From Chitinophaga dinghuensis (GTDB taxonomy: Bacteria > Bacteroidota > Bacteroidia > Chitinophagales > Chitinophagaceae), in assembly GCF_003259435.1 (NCBI RefSeq), contig NZ_QLMA01000002.1, positions 806,001 through 870,000 of the forward strand: DNA of 64,000 nucleotides, in the 5' to 3' direction. The translations under genes were made by a program, and so were the position numbers. This document shows, in pieces, positions 52,926 through 62,573 of the stretch (its first letter is position 1; every line of letters begins with the position of its first letter). Below the pieces are notes generated by a model. The model saw only the letters and a program-made list of their open reading frames with translations, was not told the origin of the DNA and made no database searches.

Positions 52926-54173
52926 TTAAGCTTTTACTGGGAAGAAGATAGCTGCTATTATGAAAGCCAGTACGGAGGCAATCAGTCCGAACATAAACAC
53001 ATTATAAGAAATGCGGAGCAATCGGTATTTCTGACCCAACACCACGCCAAGAGAATATACATCCTTCGTCATGCTGCCATAAAGGAAATCGGCATCATTC
53101 ATCATTTGCTTCATACCCCATTCATATTCGTCCAGTTTCATCCGGTAGAAGTTCCCGAAGAACAGTAGGTTCGCATCTTTACGGGCGATGTCATCTTTGG
53201 TAAAAGTACCACTGGTCACATTGGGCCTGGTAGCCAGTACCGCAAAAATCACTGTAGTCACCGAAGTAAAGATGAACATCAGCGATGGAATAATGAAATT
53301 GGGATAGTCTTCCAAACGTCCAAGCAGCACAGACAACATGATAGACAAAATGATGGAATTCACTGAAATCATGATATGTGCCTTGCTGTCGGCCATGGAA
53401 CTGAGGCGGATATGATTGGTAGAGGTAATGCGGAACATTGTCTCCACACCTCTCTCTGGTTTGATGGCCTTCTTTTCTTTCTCTTTCTTTTTGCTCGTGG
53501 CCAGCAAATGGGTGCTGTCATTTGGAGCGGCAGGCGCGGGGGGAGTTTCGTTGTTTTCTGTTTGGGCGGCGAGTCTTTTTTCCAGTTTTTTCTGCATCTG
53601 TTGAATATTCTCTTCTTTCTGTTGCCGGAGTCTTGTCTGCGCGTAGTCAGTCCAGTAGTGATGTTCGGTCAGAAAGCGGATATTACTTTGTAACCAGGCA
53701 ATTCTGTCTATCTCTTTCTGGGTAACCATTTCTATTTCCTGACGGAGTAGCTTACTTCTTTCCGGATATTCCTTTGTGCCGAGATGAAACAGGTCGGCAT
53801 CGCAAACTATTTGTTCGATGAGGGTTTTCGGTGACTGCGGCATTTTGGTAGCAAGAATGCATCCTTTCACCATTTGCTGTAATGCTTCGGAGGCGCCATG
53901 TTCCTGCAGGAAACTAACTGCGGCAGCAGCGCCGGTTTCTTCATGTACCTTTCCTTCTCCCAGCAGATAGCCTTCATCGTGAAACCAGGCAGCGATGTAA
54001 ACAGCCGTCAGTTCATCATCCTGTAAGCGGTAATGGGCGGAAATCTGACCAACAGCATCCACAACGCCCTCGGTATGGGTCAGATTATGATAAACCAATG
54101 CCGGTTTCGGAAGTTCCCTGTACTTTGCCAGTACATATTCTCTGGCTGCATCTATGAGGGCTGAATTTTGCAT
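52926..54173 (-). CDS. HD phosphohydrolase fused to a Pycsar-effector-type membrane domain
   Basis: In this 415-residue protein residues 1-170 are an HD domain with metal ligands H29 and H33 (YHNLTHTEGVV), H65-D66 (WFHDEGY) and D125 (CDADLFHLG). A coiled coil and a charged low-complexity linker cover about 175-240. The C-terminus is the Pycsar effector (PycTM/DUF5706) domain: SSMADSKAHIMISVNSIILS, then helices at about 268-286, 292-315 and 391-411. PycTM proteins are membrane effectors triggered by cyclic pyrimidine nucleotides in phage defence. No nucleotide cyclase lies nearby. HD domains often cleave nucleotide phosphates. It leads the ppk1 operon. Confidence 0.88.
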   Translation of the reverse strand: MQNSALIDAAREYVLAKYRELPKPALVYHNLTHTEGVVDAVGQISAHYRLQDDELTAVYIAAWFHDEGYLLGEGKVHEETGAAAAVSFLQEHGASEALQQMVKGCILATKMPQSPKTLIEQIVCDADLFHLGTKEYPERSKLLRQEIEMVTQKEIDRIAWLQSNIRFLTEHHYWTDYAQTRLRQQKEENIQQMQKKLEKRLAAQTENNETPPAPAAPNDSTHLLATSKKKEKEKKAIKPERGVETMFRITSTNHIRLSSMADSKAHIMISVNSIILSIMLSVLLGRLEDYPNFIIPSLMFIFTSVTTVIFAVLATRPNVTSGTFTKDDIARKDANLLFFGNFYRMKLDEYEWGMKQMMNDADFLYGSMTKDVYSLGVVLGQKYRLLRISYNVFMFGLIASVLAFIIAAIFFPVKA

Positions 54174-54208
54174 ATTCGAAGATGATTAAATCCAATCTGA
54201 AGTTACTG

Positions 54209-54216
54209 TATTTTTG
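54209..54216 (+). promoter_or_regulatory. -7 box of the lipoprotein/phosphatase pair
   Basis: TATTTTTG matches TAnnTTTG, 28 bases before the ATG at 54245. No -33 TTTG was found. The divergent gene starts only 71 bp away, so both promoters overlap. Confidence 0.45.
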
Positions 54217-54244
54217 AGTTAAATTTAAGGTATAAAGTATCGCT

Positions 54245-55096
54245 ATGGATGTACGTATCCTAATGTTCTTCCTGTTTTTTCTGATATCCTGCAATTATTT
54301 CCCTGACCGAACGCAGAAGACCTACACGTCTCCGGAAGGTTATGATCTGAGTTCGCCTGTCAGGTATCGCGTACGCGAGTCTATGCAGGAAATTTCAGGT
54401 ATTGTCATGTATCCTGATGAACATCGTATCATTGCTGTCAACGATGAAGAAGGCAGAATTTATGAAGTAGATGTCAATGCCACAAAGGCTTATCCCAGTT
54501 GGAAATTTGCGAAGAATGGAGATTATGAAGACATCTGTCATACAGATAGCGGCTGGTTTGTGCTGAAAAGTAGTGGCGGCCTTTATCAGGTCCGTGCCCT
54601 CGACAAGGATTCTGTTAAAGCGATTCACTATAAGTTTAATACAGAACAGGATGTTGAATTTGAATCCGCTTACTTCGATAAAAACAGACATAGTGTGATT
54701 ATCATCTGTAAGAATTGTGAAGATGATAAAAAGGTGGGACTGACTAGTGCCTATCAGTTTAGTCTGGATAGTATGGCATTTGATTATAAACCTATCTTTC
54801 AGTTCAGCGCTAAGGAAATAGCTGCGCTGGCAGGAAATGATATGCGATTTTTCAAGCCCAGTGCCGCCGCTATTCATCCGTTAGAAAAGCGATTGTATAT
54901 GGTGGCATCTGTTAACCAACTGTTAGTGATTGCAGATCTGGATGGACATGTGCAGGAAACGCATAACTTAAAGCATCGGCTATTCCGTCAACCAGAAGGT
55001 ATTTCTTTTACCGCGAATGGCGATATGTATATTTCCAATGAAGGCGGCTACGATGGCGTAGCTAATATTCTCAAATTTACCTATAAGAAAAAATGA
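54245..55096 (+). CDS. SdiA-regulated-like lipoprotein (beta-propeller)
   Basis: The 283-residue protein has a short lipoprotein signal (FFLISC, cysteine near residue 17) and a propeller of the SdiA-regulated (YjiK) type: EISGIVMYPDEHRIIAVNDE, GRIYEVD, GDYEDICHTDSGWFVL, and the C-terminal QPEGISFTANGDMYISNEGG. The role of the family is poorly known; some related propellers act on phytate or other phosphate esters, but catalytic residues cannot be assigned. Its stop overlaps the next start (ATGA), so it is translationally coupled to the phosphatase-barrel gene. Confidence 0.87.
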   Translation: MDVRILMFFLFFLISCNYFPDRTQKTYTSPEGYDLSSPVRYRVRESMQEISGIVMYPDEHRIIAVNDEEGRIYEVDVNATKAYPSWKFAKNGDYEDICHTDSGWFVLKSSGGLYQVRALDKDSVKAIHYKFNTEQDVEFESAYFDKNRHSVIIICKNCEDDKKVGLTSAYQFSLDSMAFDYKPIFQFSAKEIAALAGNDMRFFKPSAAAIHPLEKRLYMVASVNQLLVIADLDGHVQETHNLKHRLFRQPEGISFTANGDMYISNEGGYDGVANILKFTYKKK

Positions 55097-58000
55097 GCGT
55101 AAGATATCTGTCGATCCTATTGATGTTGTTACCATTTACGTTACTGGCTCAGTCCGGGGAAGTAAAACAACGAATTATCCTCATCGGCGATGCGGGTGAG
55201 TTACATGAGAATGGCCGCAATCCTGTGATCGATGCGGTGCGTTCCAGGTTTGATATGCAGGATAAACGAAACACCGTGCTCTTCTTGGGAGATAACGTAT
55301 ATCCGCTGGGGTTACCCGACTCGCTGTCTAAACGATATCCTGTAGCCAGACAGATCCTCGATTACCAAATCAACCTGGTACGTGGTACCAATGCCCGTGG
55401 ATTTATTATTCCCGGTAATCACGACTGGGAAAAAAGTAAACCCGATGGCTGGGCCACGATCCGTAATCAACAAGCATATGTGGATTCTTTACATCTGCCT
55501 AATGTGACCTTTTTCCCTAAAGAAGGTTGCCCTGGGCCGGAAGAAGTAAACCTTTCCAAGGATGTAACCCTGATTATCATGGATAGCGAGTGGTGGCTGT
55601 TTCCCTATGAAAAGCCAGGTGTGGAATCCGATTGTGACTGCAAAACAAAAGATGAAGTGCTGGTGAAGATCTCCGAGATAGTAGCCAAAAACCGCAATAA
55701 ACTCATCATCTTCGCTACCCACCATCCTTTCCGCAGTTATGGTATCCATGGCGGCTATTACACGATTAAGCAACATATCTTCCCGCTGACAGATATGAAA
55801 CCCTGGATGTACCTGCCATTGCCGGTAATTGGATCTATTTACCCACTGACAAGAGGGGTTTTCGGTACGCCGGAAGATCTGCCACATCCATTGTACAAAG
55901 ATATGGTGAGCGGCGTGGAAGCTGCCACTAAGCAACATGGCCCGGTTATATTCGTTTCCGGCCATGATCATACCTTGCAATTGATTAAAGATGACGGCAA
56001 CAGCTACGTAGTAAGTGGTAGCGGCGCTAAAAATAACAGGGTGAAAATGGGCAGTAAATCCAGTTATGCTACCTGTAAGAACGGTTTCAGCGTGCTGGAA
56101 CTGATGGCCGACAGTACCGTGCGCGTGCAATTTTTCCTGGCTGACAGTCTCGAGAAACCTGCTTATACTGATAACCTGCTCCGTTTCTCCGAATTCAAAG
56201 AAAAAGGGTTAACCTTCCAGCAACCTGACACTTTACCTAAAGTAATCAGTTTCGTACCCGATTCTCAATACAATGATGTCGGGCGCTTTCATCGATGGCT
56301 GCTGGGGAATAACTACCGTCAGATATGGGCTACCCCATTGAATTTCCCGGTATTGGACCTGCGTACTGCAAAAGGCGGATTAAAAATATTGCAGAGAGGC
56401 GGTGGTATGCAGACACGCTCCCTCCGTGTAGCCGACAGCTCCGGAACGGAGTACACCATGCGCTCTCTGAAGAAATACCCACTGGCGGCTATTCCTCCTA
56501 TTCTCCGCGAAACAATTGCCCGCGAAGTAGTACAGGACCAGATTTCAGCTTCCAATCCTTATGCAACACTGTCGGTAGCCGTATTGGCAGAAGCTGCAAA
56601 AGTGCCTCATACCAATCCAACCTTTATTTATTTACCTAAAGACACGATGCTGGGTATCTACGCCAATGATTTCGGTGGAGACGTATACCTGTTTGAAGAG
56701 AGAGAACCCGAAACAGGAGATAAAGATAAATCCTATAATACCCTGAAAGTACTGGCTAAAACACAAGGTGATAACGACTACGTAGTTGATCAGAAATCAG
56801 TCCTGCGTGCCAGAATACTGGATACTTATATTACGGATTATGATCGTCATGATGACCAGTGGAGATGGTATCGTGAAAAACATAAAGGAGTAGAATATTA
56901 CTATCCGGTTCCCCGCGACAGGGATCAGGCGTTCTTTATAAATGAAGGATTTTTACCCCGGGTGGTGGCTACGCCTTCCTTTATGCCACAATTTTATGGC
57001 TTCCGTCGTACCGGACCCTGGTATAATGGCTGGAACTTTTCCACACGTTACTTCGATCGTACTTTCCTCATTGAACCCGACGAGGCAGAATGGAGAAAAC
57101 AAACCCGCAAGTTTGTAGATCGTATGACAGACAGCGTTCTCGAAGCATCAGTAAACGCTTTACCAGATACGATTCGTCATCTGGTAAATCCATACATGTT
57201 AAATACGCTGAAAGCACGTAGGGCAGTGATGGAAGATGTGATGTTGAAATATTACCGCTTCCTCTCCAAAGTGGTATACGTGCCAGCTACTGCAAAGAAT
57301 GAACTGATAGAACTGGATAAACAAGCAAATGGCGGCGTTGCGCTCAACATATATAAAATCAGCAAAAAAGGAGAAGTAAAGCAAAACATCTTCAGCAGAA
57401 CCTTTGATCCCAGGGTAACGAAGGAACTGAATATTTATGGTCTCGGTGGACAAGACCAATGGCTGATAAAGGGAAATTACGCCACGCCTATACGAATCCG
57501 CCTTATCGGTGGCCCGGATGCAGATACATACACCGATAGCTCAAGTGCCAGCGGCGGCAAACGTATACGCATATACGATCAGCGAAGCGGCAAAGACACC
57601 TTTAATGTAGACGGAAACGCGTCTCTCAAACTATCCGATGACCCGGAAAATATAGCATATAAACGTAATTACTATAAATACGATAAGTTCCTGCCTATGC
57701 TGGCAGCAGGTTTCAACAAAGATGATGGTATCCTGTTAGGACTGGGAGGACAATACCTCCACCAGGGCTGGAGAAAAGAACCGTTTGCTTCCAGACAGAT
57801 CTTTGCAGCCACGCATGCACTGTCTACCAAAGCGTGGAACTTCAGATACATCGGTGAGTTTACAGATGTGATAGGGAAATCGGATCTCGAAGTGCATGCC
57901 ACCGCCAAAGCGCCCAACAACACCATCAATTTCTTTGGCTATGGCAATGAAAGCATCTATGATAAAGATAAGCCAGGCAAAATTCGGTATTACAGAGCCA

Positions 58001-58740
58001 GGTTTGCATTGTACAGTGCAGATCTGTTGCTGAAAACGAATCTGAGTAATAAGTTCAGTGTGGCTTATGGCCCGACTGGTTCATTTTATTCCTTTGAACA
58101 GGAGGAGAATCAAGGACGCTTTATCACAGACTTTGCACAAAATGGACTGGACTCTGCCAGCATTGTAAACAAAAAAGGTTATCTGGGCGGTAAAATAGTT
58201 GCCCAGCTGGATACCAGGAACAACAAACTGATTGCGACCAGAGGAGTACTGTGGACCACCACTTTCACCGGTACTGGCGGTTTGAATAATTACAGTAACA
58301 ACACGGCTACATTACAAACTGACCTGAGTATTTATCTCAGCTTTAGTAATCCGGATCGTTTTGTATTGGTGAGTCGTTTCGGCGGAGGAAAGGTTTGGGG
58401 GAACTTTGATTACTTCCAGGCGTATACAGTAGGAGGAAGTCAGAACCTGCGCGGATTCCGCAACTACCGCTTTGCAGGCGAGGCAGGAGCCTATAATAAT
58501 ACCGAAGTACGTTTAAAACTCTTCGATGTTAAAACTTATCTCCTGCCTGCCAGCGTAGGACTTTTATTATTCAACGACGTAGGCCGTGTATGGGCTTCCG
58601 GCGAAAAATCGCATGTATGGCATGATGGCTATGGTGGCGGATTGTACCTGTCGCCAGTAAATGCCCTTATTGTTACGGCTGTACTGGGTCATTCCAATGA
58701 AGGCACCCTGCCATACTTTTCATTAGGCTTTAAGTTCTGA
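55093..58740 (+). CDS. Calcineurin-like phosphatase fused to an Omp85-like outer-membrane barrel
   Basis: The 1215-residue protein has a Sec signal (LPFTLLAQ). Residues about 25-360 are a metallophosphoesterase with all five motifs: LIGDAGE, FLGDNVYPLG, GNHDW, ATHHPF and SGHDHTLQ. A long middle part (about 400-850) without a known family follows. The C-terminal about 350 residues look like the surface-antigen (Omp85/BamA) barrel, with GGSQNLRGFRNYRFAGEAG and a final SLGFKF aromatic end typical of barrel proteins. The enzyme part would be anchored at the outer membrane, facing the periplasm or the surface. Confidence 0.9.
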   Translation: MSVRYLSILLMLLPFTLLAQSGEVKQRIILIGDAGELHENGRNPVIDAVRSRFDMQDKRNTVLFLGDNVYPLGLPDSLSKRYPVARQILDYQINLVRGTNARGFIIPGNHDWEKSKPDGWATIRNQQAYVDSLHLPNVTFFPKEGCPGPEEVNLSKDVTLIIMDSEWWLFPYEKPGVESDCDCKTKDEVLVKISEIVAKNRNKLIIFATHHPFRSYGIHGGYYTIKQHIFPLTDMKPWMYLPLPVIGSIYPLTRGVFGTPEDLPHPLYKDMVSGVEAATKQHGPVIFVSGHDHTLQLIKDDGNSYVVSGSGAKNNRVKMGSKSSYATCKNGFSVLELMADSTVRVQFFLADSLEKPAYTDNLLRFSEFKEKGLTFQQPDTLPKVISFVPDSQYNDVGRFHRWLLGNNYRQIWATPLNFPVLDLRTAKGGLKILQRGGGMQTRSLRVADSSGTEYTMRSLKKYPLAAIPPILRETIAREVVQDQISASNPYATLSVAVLAEAAKVPHTNPTFIYLPKDTMLGIYANDFGGDVYLFEEREPETGDKDKSYNTLKVLAKTQGDNDYVVDQKSVLRARILDTYITDYDRHDDQWRWYREKHKGVEYYYPVPRDRDQAFFINEGFLPRVVATPSFMPQFYGFRRTGPWYNGWNFSTRYFDRTFLIEPDEAEWRKQTRKFVDRMTDSVLEASVNALPDTIRHLVNPYMLNTLKARRAVMEDVMLKYYRFLSKVVYVPATAKNELIELDKQANGGVALNIYKISKKGEVKQNIFSRTFDPRVTKELNIYGLGGQDQWLIKGNYATPIRIRLIGGPDADTYTDSSSASGGKRIRIYDQRSGKDTFNVDGNASLKLSDDPENIAYKRNYYKYDKFLPMLAAGFNKDDGILLGLGGQYLHQGWRKEPFASRQIFAATHALSTKAWNFRYIGEFTDVIGKSDLEVHATAKAPNNTINFFGYGNESIYDKDKPGKIRYYRARFALYSADLLLKTNLSNKFSVAYGPTGSFYSFEQEENQGRFITDFAQNGLDSASIVNKKGYLGGKIVAQLDTRNNKLIATRGVLWTTTFTGTGGLNNYSNNTATLQTDLSIYLSFSNPDRFVLVSRFGGGKVWGNFDYFQAYTVGGSQNLRGFRNYRFAGEAGAYNNTEVRLKLFDVKTYLLPASVGLLLFNDVGRVWASGEKSHVWHDGYGGGLYLSPVNALIVTAVLGHSNEGTLPYFSLGFKF

Positions 58741-61071
58741 TGACAGTTCCTCTAAATTTACTTTCACACGAAGAGCTTTGAGGCCGCTGACGCCTTGAAG
58801 CTCTTCCAGATCTAGCATTTCCAGGTCTGGCAGCAGAATATTTTTGCTCTGTAAGAAGGATATATATTTCTTGTATTCCTCCATCTCTCTCACGTTGGAA
58901 TACACAATCGCAATCATTCCTGGTTGTGTTAATCTTTCACCGGTTTCTTTCACATGCACCTTATCAATCCGTTTTTTAATGATCTCATAACGGATATTAT
59001 AAGCGCCTTCCACATCAAATCTACGTTCGTCATTACGGAAGCTGATGGTGATAGGAGCGCTGTGCATGAGGATCATCTGGGTAGTTTGCAGGGGAATTTT
59101 CATTTTCGACTGCATTCTATGTGTGATCCTGGCGATGTTGGCCATCGATGAAAGCTGCCATAGTCGGAGGTTACGCAGATAAAGGTGATCGAACTTCTTT
59201 TCCTGCGCAATGGACTGACCAATATAAATCGTGTATTCGACCCCGTCAGTACGGTACTTTTCAAAATAGCAAGGGAACGATTCCTGAATATAATTCCTTT
59301 CCTTTTCCAGGTAGTGATTGATGGCAGTATTTACCCGGGCGAGGCTCTCTTCATATTCTCTCCGATGGTGATATACGTGTCCTTCCTTTTGGTCTACATG
59401 GGCATAATACTTTTCCAGTACTGGTTTTAGTTCCTCATTGTTATTGCAGAGATGTTCCAGTACGGGTTGTACTTCCTGTGTGATGAAATCGTTTATTTTG
59501 GCATCTTCCCCGGCAGTAAGGTTATGCTGGAGATTTTCCAGAATATCCCTGGTCTTGAATTGCAGTTCTTCCAGCAGGTTCAGTTTAACTGATTTTAAAA
59601 TCACGGTGAGTGTTTCATCCACGAGTTGCAATTGTTCCTGTAGATCTTCCCGGATGGCATTACCTTGTTCCACGGAGGAGTTGCGAATATCCACGGCGCC
59701 AAAGAGTGGATATACTTCTTCAAAACTGATATTGCTGATATCTTTCCTTTCTGCTTCTGGCGTCAGCAGGTATTTCCAGGCGGCATCAATGAATTTCCAC
59801 TCTACAGAAGGTTGCAGCGCAGTGAATTGTTCCTTGATAACCTGATTAATGCGACTCTCCAGGATATTGATACTACGATTTAGCATCAGTACCAGCAAAG
59901 GATAAATGCTTTGCAGTTGCCATAACGGCCTTTCTGAAAGGGCGTTAGGGCGTGATGCGGCCAATTCCAGTACTCCCAGTACCTGGTTTTTATACCTGAT
60001 AGGAAAGAGTACAAAGCTTCTGATTTTCTTTATTACTAGATATTTCAGAAAAGGATATTGGGAGATGCTATCTTCTGTAACCTGTGGGATGATGAGTGGC
60101 TCGGGGTGGGCGTACAGGAAATCCACCATCTGAGCGAACAGCTGCTGTTCCTGTTTTTTATTGCCTATTCCCAGCACAGGGTCCACGGGCGTGAATTGCT
60201 CTTCCAGCACATGCTTGTTGTTTACCTTCGGAAAAGGTACTATATGTGCAGTGACATCAAAGATGCCGAGAATAGCAGGAACCATTCTTTCCACGGTGCG
60301 GTAACTTTCCAGCTCATTAGTACTGTTCATGTTCATGACCAGACTCTTGATAGTATTGACGGCTTCTCCCTGGGTTACATCTTCGATAGTCCAGATGGCA
60401 AACCCTTCCAGTGCGAAGTTGTCTAACGGAAGCAAGGTTTCCAGTGTTTCCAGCGGCATCTGGCGGGTGCAGAACTGGTTATAGTCGAGCGGAGGTAATT
60501 CTCCTTTCACGCGTACATCCACAAAACGGGCGTCCACATTTACTTTTACCTGTCTTTTGATGCCATCTGGCGTATGTATTGTGTGGATAATATCATTCTG
60601 GTAACCGATAGGAAAATGGTAATGTCGGTCCAGGATGAGTTTATATAACCATACTTTTTTGTCTTTCTTCACTTTGGAAAGACTGATACCATGTGGCACG
60701 GTAGATAGCTGGCCATTATCTCCTACAAAGATCTGACGAAACATCTCCGAATAGTAGAAGATGGCGAACCTGAATGGCACACTGATGCCGTAGATATCTT
60801 TTTTGGTATCCACTGTAACAGGGAAAATAGCGGCGATTAAAAGATCGAGATAATCGCGGTATGGGTCCAGGCTTACGTTTTGCGGCAGGGGCTGTAATAA
60901 TTCAGGCTTTGCCTCAAATTTATCCAGTATGTACTGGTAGAACATGGTGCGGCCATCTTTTTCACGGTCCACTTTCTCTTGCAGAAAGCGAAGAAAAGGG
61001 GCAAACGATATATTGGACTGTATTATATCTTCTTCGTTAAGTAGATCCTGGGTGGCTGTTAAAACTTCCAT
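58723..61071 (-). CDS. Large GAF-domain protein of unknown function
   Basis: The 782-residue cytoplasmic protein has no membrane segment. The recognisable part is a GAF domain near residues 300-410 (LVIKKIRSFVLFPIRYKNQV, LGVLELAASRPNALSER). The N-terminal third and the C-terminal helical half (coiled coils near 480-560) are unassigned; the end has beta-rich GLKALRVKVNLEEL. It carries no kinase or output domain that could be identified. Its last 18 bases overlap the end of the convergent phosphatase gene. It is a single gene with a dyad in its leader (61095-61110). Confidence 0.85.
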   Translation of the reverse strand: MEVLTATQDLLNEEDIIQSNISFAPFLRFLQEKVDREKDGRTMFYQYILDKFEAKPELLQPLPQNVSLDPYRDYLDLLIAAIFPVTVDTKKDIYGISVPFRFAIFYYSEMFRQIFVGDNGQLSTVPHGISLSKVKKDKKVWLYKLILDRHYHFPIGYQNDIIHTIHTPDGIKRQVKVNVDARFVDVRVKGELPPLDYNQFCTRQMPLETLETLLPLDNFALEGFAIWTIEDVTQGEAVNTIKSLVMNMNSTNELESYRTVERMVPAILGIFDVTAHIVPFPKVNNKHVLEEQFTPVDPVLGIGNKKQEQQLFAQMVDFLYAHPEPLIIPQVTEDSISQYPFLKYLVIKKIRSFVLFPIRYKNQVLGVLELAASRPNALSERPLWQLQSIYPLLVLMLNRSINILESRINQVIKEQFTALQPSVEWKFIDAAWKYLLTPEAERKDISNISFEEVYPLFGAVDIRNSSVEQGNAIREDLQEQLQLVDETLTVILKSVKLNLLEELQFKTRDILENLQHNLTAGEDAKINDFITQEVQPVLEHLCNNNEELKPVLEKYYAHVDQKEGHVYHHRREYEESLARVNTAINHYLEKERNYIQESFPCYFEKYRTDGVEYTIYIGQSIAQEKKFDHLYLRNLRLWQLSSMANIARITHRMQSKMKIPLQTTQMILMHSAPITISFRNDERRFDVEGAYNIRYEIIKKRIDKVHVKETGERLTQPGMIAIVYSNVREMEEYKKYISFLQSKNILLPDLEMLDLEELQGVSGLKALRVKVNLEELSSELKA

Positions 61072-61094
61072 ACATATTCAAATTATGAATCATA

Positions 61095-61110
61095 TTTGAT
61101 TCCAATCAAA
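61095..61110 (-). promoter_or_regulatory. Dyad upstream of the GAF gene
   Basis: TTTGATT-CC-AATCAAA is a perfect 7-base inverted repeat, with an extra half-site AATCAAA at 61119-61125. It lies 24-54 bases before the GAF gene start. A protein-binding site is possible. Confidence 0.4.
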
Positions 61111-61203
61111 CTAAAGCTAATCAAATAACAGTTGAAAACAGTGAAGGTTAAGCGGGGATAGTACCGAAGACGAACGGGGCAGGGGAATATTGTATAAAAA
61201 CAG

Positions 61204-61232
61204 CGCAGGCAGAAAATATTTTTCTGCCTGCG
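61204..61232 (-). terminator. lysA terminator
   Basis: CGCAGGCAGAAAA-TAT-TTTTCTGCCTGCG has a perfect 13-bp stem, followed on the minus strand by CTGTTTTTATA. It lies 8 bases past the lysA stop. Confidence 0.9.
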
Positions 61233-61240
61233 TGGGTATA

Positions 61241-62464
61241 TTAAGCTAATTCAATCTGGTTTTTGAGCAGGTCTTCCAGGGTATCTCTTCTGCGGATCAG
61301 GTGGGGTACACCATCTTTCACCAGTACTTCCGCTGGTTTCAGGCGGGAGTTGAAGTTAGAAGACATTTCAAATCCATAGGCGCCGGCATTATAGAATACC
61401 AGGTAATCGCCTTCCCTTACCTCATTAATTTTTCTGTCCCATCCGAAGGTATCGGTTTCGCAGATGTTACCTACTACGGTATAGATTCTTTCGGTGCCTT
61501 TAGGGTTGGAGATATTCCGGATAAGGTGGAAAGCATCATAGAACATAGGGCGGATCAGGTGGTTAAAGCCGGAGTTCACCCCTACGAATACGGTAGCAGT
61601 TGTTTGTTTAATTACGTTTGCTTTTACTACGAAGTAGCCGCTTTGGCTTACCAGGAATTTTCCTGGTTCGAACCAGAGTTGTAGTGGACGTTCGTATTTA
61701 GCGCTGAATTTATTGAAAGCTTCGGTCAGTTTTTTACCGAGCAGATCGATATCGGTTTCCGGATCTCCAGGTTGGTAAGCCACTTTAAAGCCGCTGCCCA
61801 GGTCGATAGACTGGAGGTCTGGGAAGTGTTGTGTCATTTCGAACATGATTTCCACCCCACGGAGGAATACATCTACGTCTTTGATTTCGGAGCCGGTATG
61901 CATATGCAGACCCGTTACTTTCAGTTTAGTAGATTTTACAATACGTTCGATATGGCGCATCTGGTGAATGGAGATGCCGAATTTACTGTCTACGTGGCCG
62001 GTAGAGATTTTAAAGTTACCGCCAGCCATGATATGTGGATTCAGGCGAATACTGATAGGGTAGCTATCGCCGAATTTATTACCGAATTGCTCCAGGATGG
62101 AGATATTATCGATATTGATGATTACACCCAGATCTTTGGCTGCAATGATTTCCTGCAGGTCAACGCAATTAGGGGTAAAGATGATATTCTTTGGATCGAA
62201 GCCTGCTTTAAGGCCAAGCTGTACTTCCTGAATAGAAACAGTATCCAAGCCACAACCCAGAGAGTTGATGTACTTCAGGATATTGATATTGGTCAGTGCC
62301 TTGCAAGCGTAGAAGAAACGGGTGTCAGACTTATGGAAAGCCTTTTGCAGCTTCTCATATTGCGTTTTGATTTTTTCCGCATGGTAAATGTATACCGGGG
62401 TACCAAATTCTTCTGCAATTTTCACCAGGAAATCGGTGGCAAGAACGTCACTTTGTTTAGGCAT
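61241..62464 (-). CDS. lysA: Diaminopimelate decarboxylase
   Basis: LysA makes L-lysine from meso-diaminopimelate, the last step of lysine synthesis. The 407-residue PLP enzyme (alanine-racemase-like barrel) has the PLP lysine in FFYACKALTN, the HMHTGSEI motif, LGSGFKVAY for phosphate binding, FEPGKFLVSQSG and the C-terminal VGNICETDTF and NAGAYGFEMSSNFNSR. Length is normal. It has a -7 box (62493-62500) and its own terminator, so it is separate from the S4 gene upstream. Confidence 0.96.
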   Translation of the reverse strand: MPKQSDVLATDFLVKIAEEFGTPVYIYHAEKIKTQYEKLQKAFHKSDTRFFYACKALTNINILKYINSLGCGLDTVSIQEVQLGLKAGFDPKNIIFTPNCVDLQEIIAAKDLGVIINIDNISILEQFGNKFGDSYPISIRLNPHIMAGGNFKISTGHVDSKFGISIHQMRHIERIVKSTKLKVTGLHMHTGSEIKDVDVFLRGVEIMFEMTQHFPDLQSIDLGSGFKVAYQPGDPETDIDLLGKKLTEAFNKFSAKYERPLQLWFEPGKFLVSQSGYFVVKANVIKQTTATVFVGVNSGFNHLIRPMFYDAFHLIRNISNPKGTERIYTVVGNICETDTFGWDRKINEVREGDYLVFYNAGAYGFEMSSNFNSRLKPAEVLVKDGVPHLIRRRDTLEDLLKNQIELA

Positions 62465-62492
62465 TTGATCCTTTGATTTATTAATTAGTTGG

Positions 62493-62500
62493 CAAAATTA
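62493..62500 (-). promoter_or_regulatory. lysA promoter -7 box
   Basis: TAATTTTG on the minus strand matches TAnnTTTG, 28 bases before the ATG. A TTTG at the right -33 distance was not found. Confidence 0.45.
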
Positions 62501-62573
62501 CTACGCAAAAGCGAGAATTTATATTTTTCTCAGAACTACTGTTTGGATAATGGCTGAAAGGGATATTCGGGGC

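Noticed and set aside
52926..54173. Complete Pycsar phage-defence system
   Set aside because: Only the effector-type domain is present; no uridylate or cytidylate cyclase gene lies within the window.
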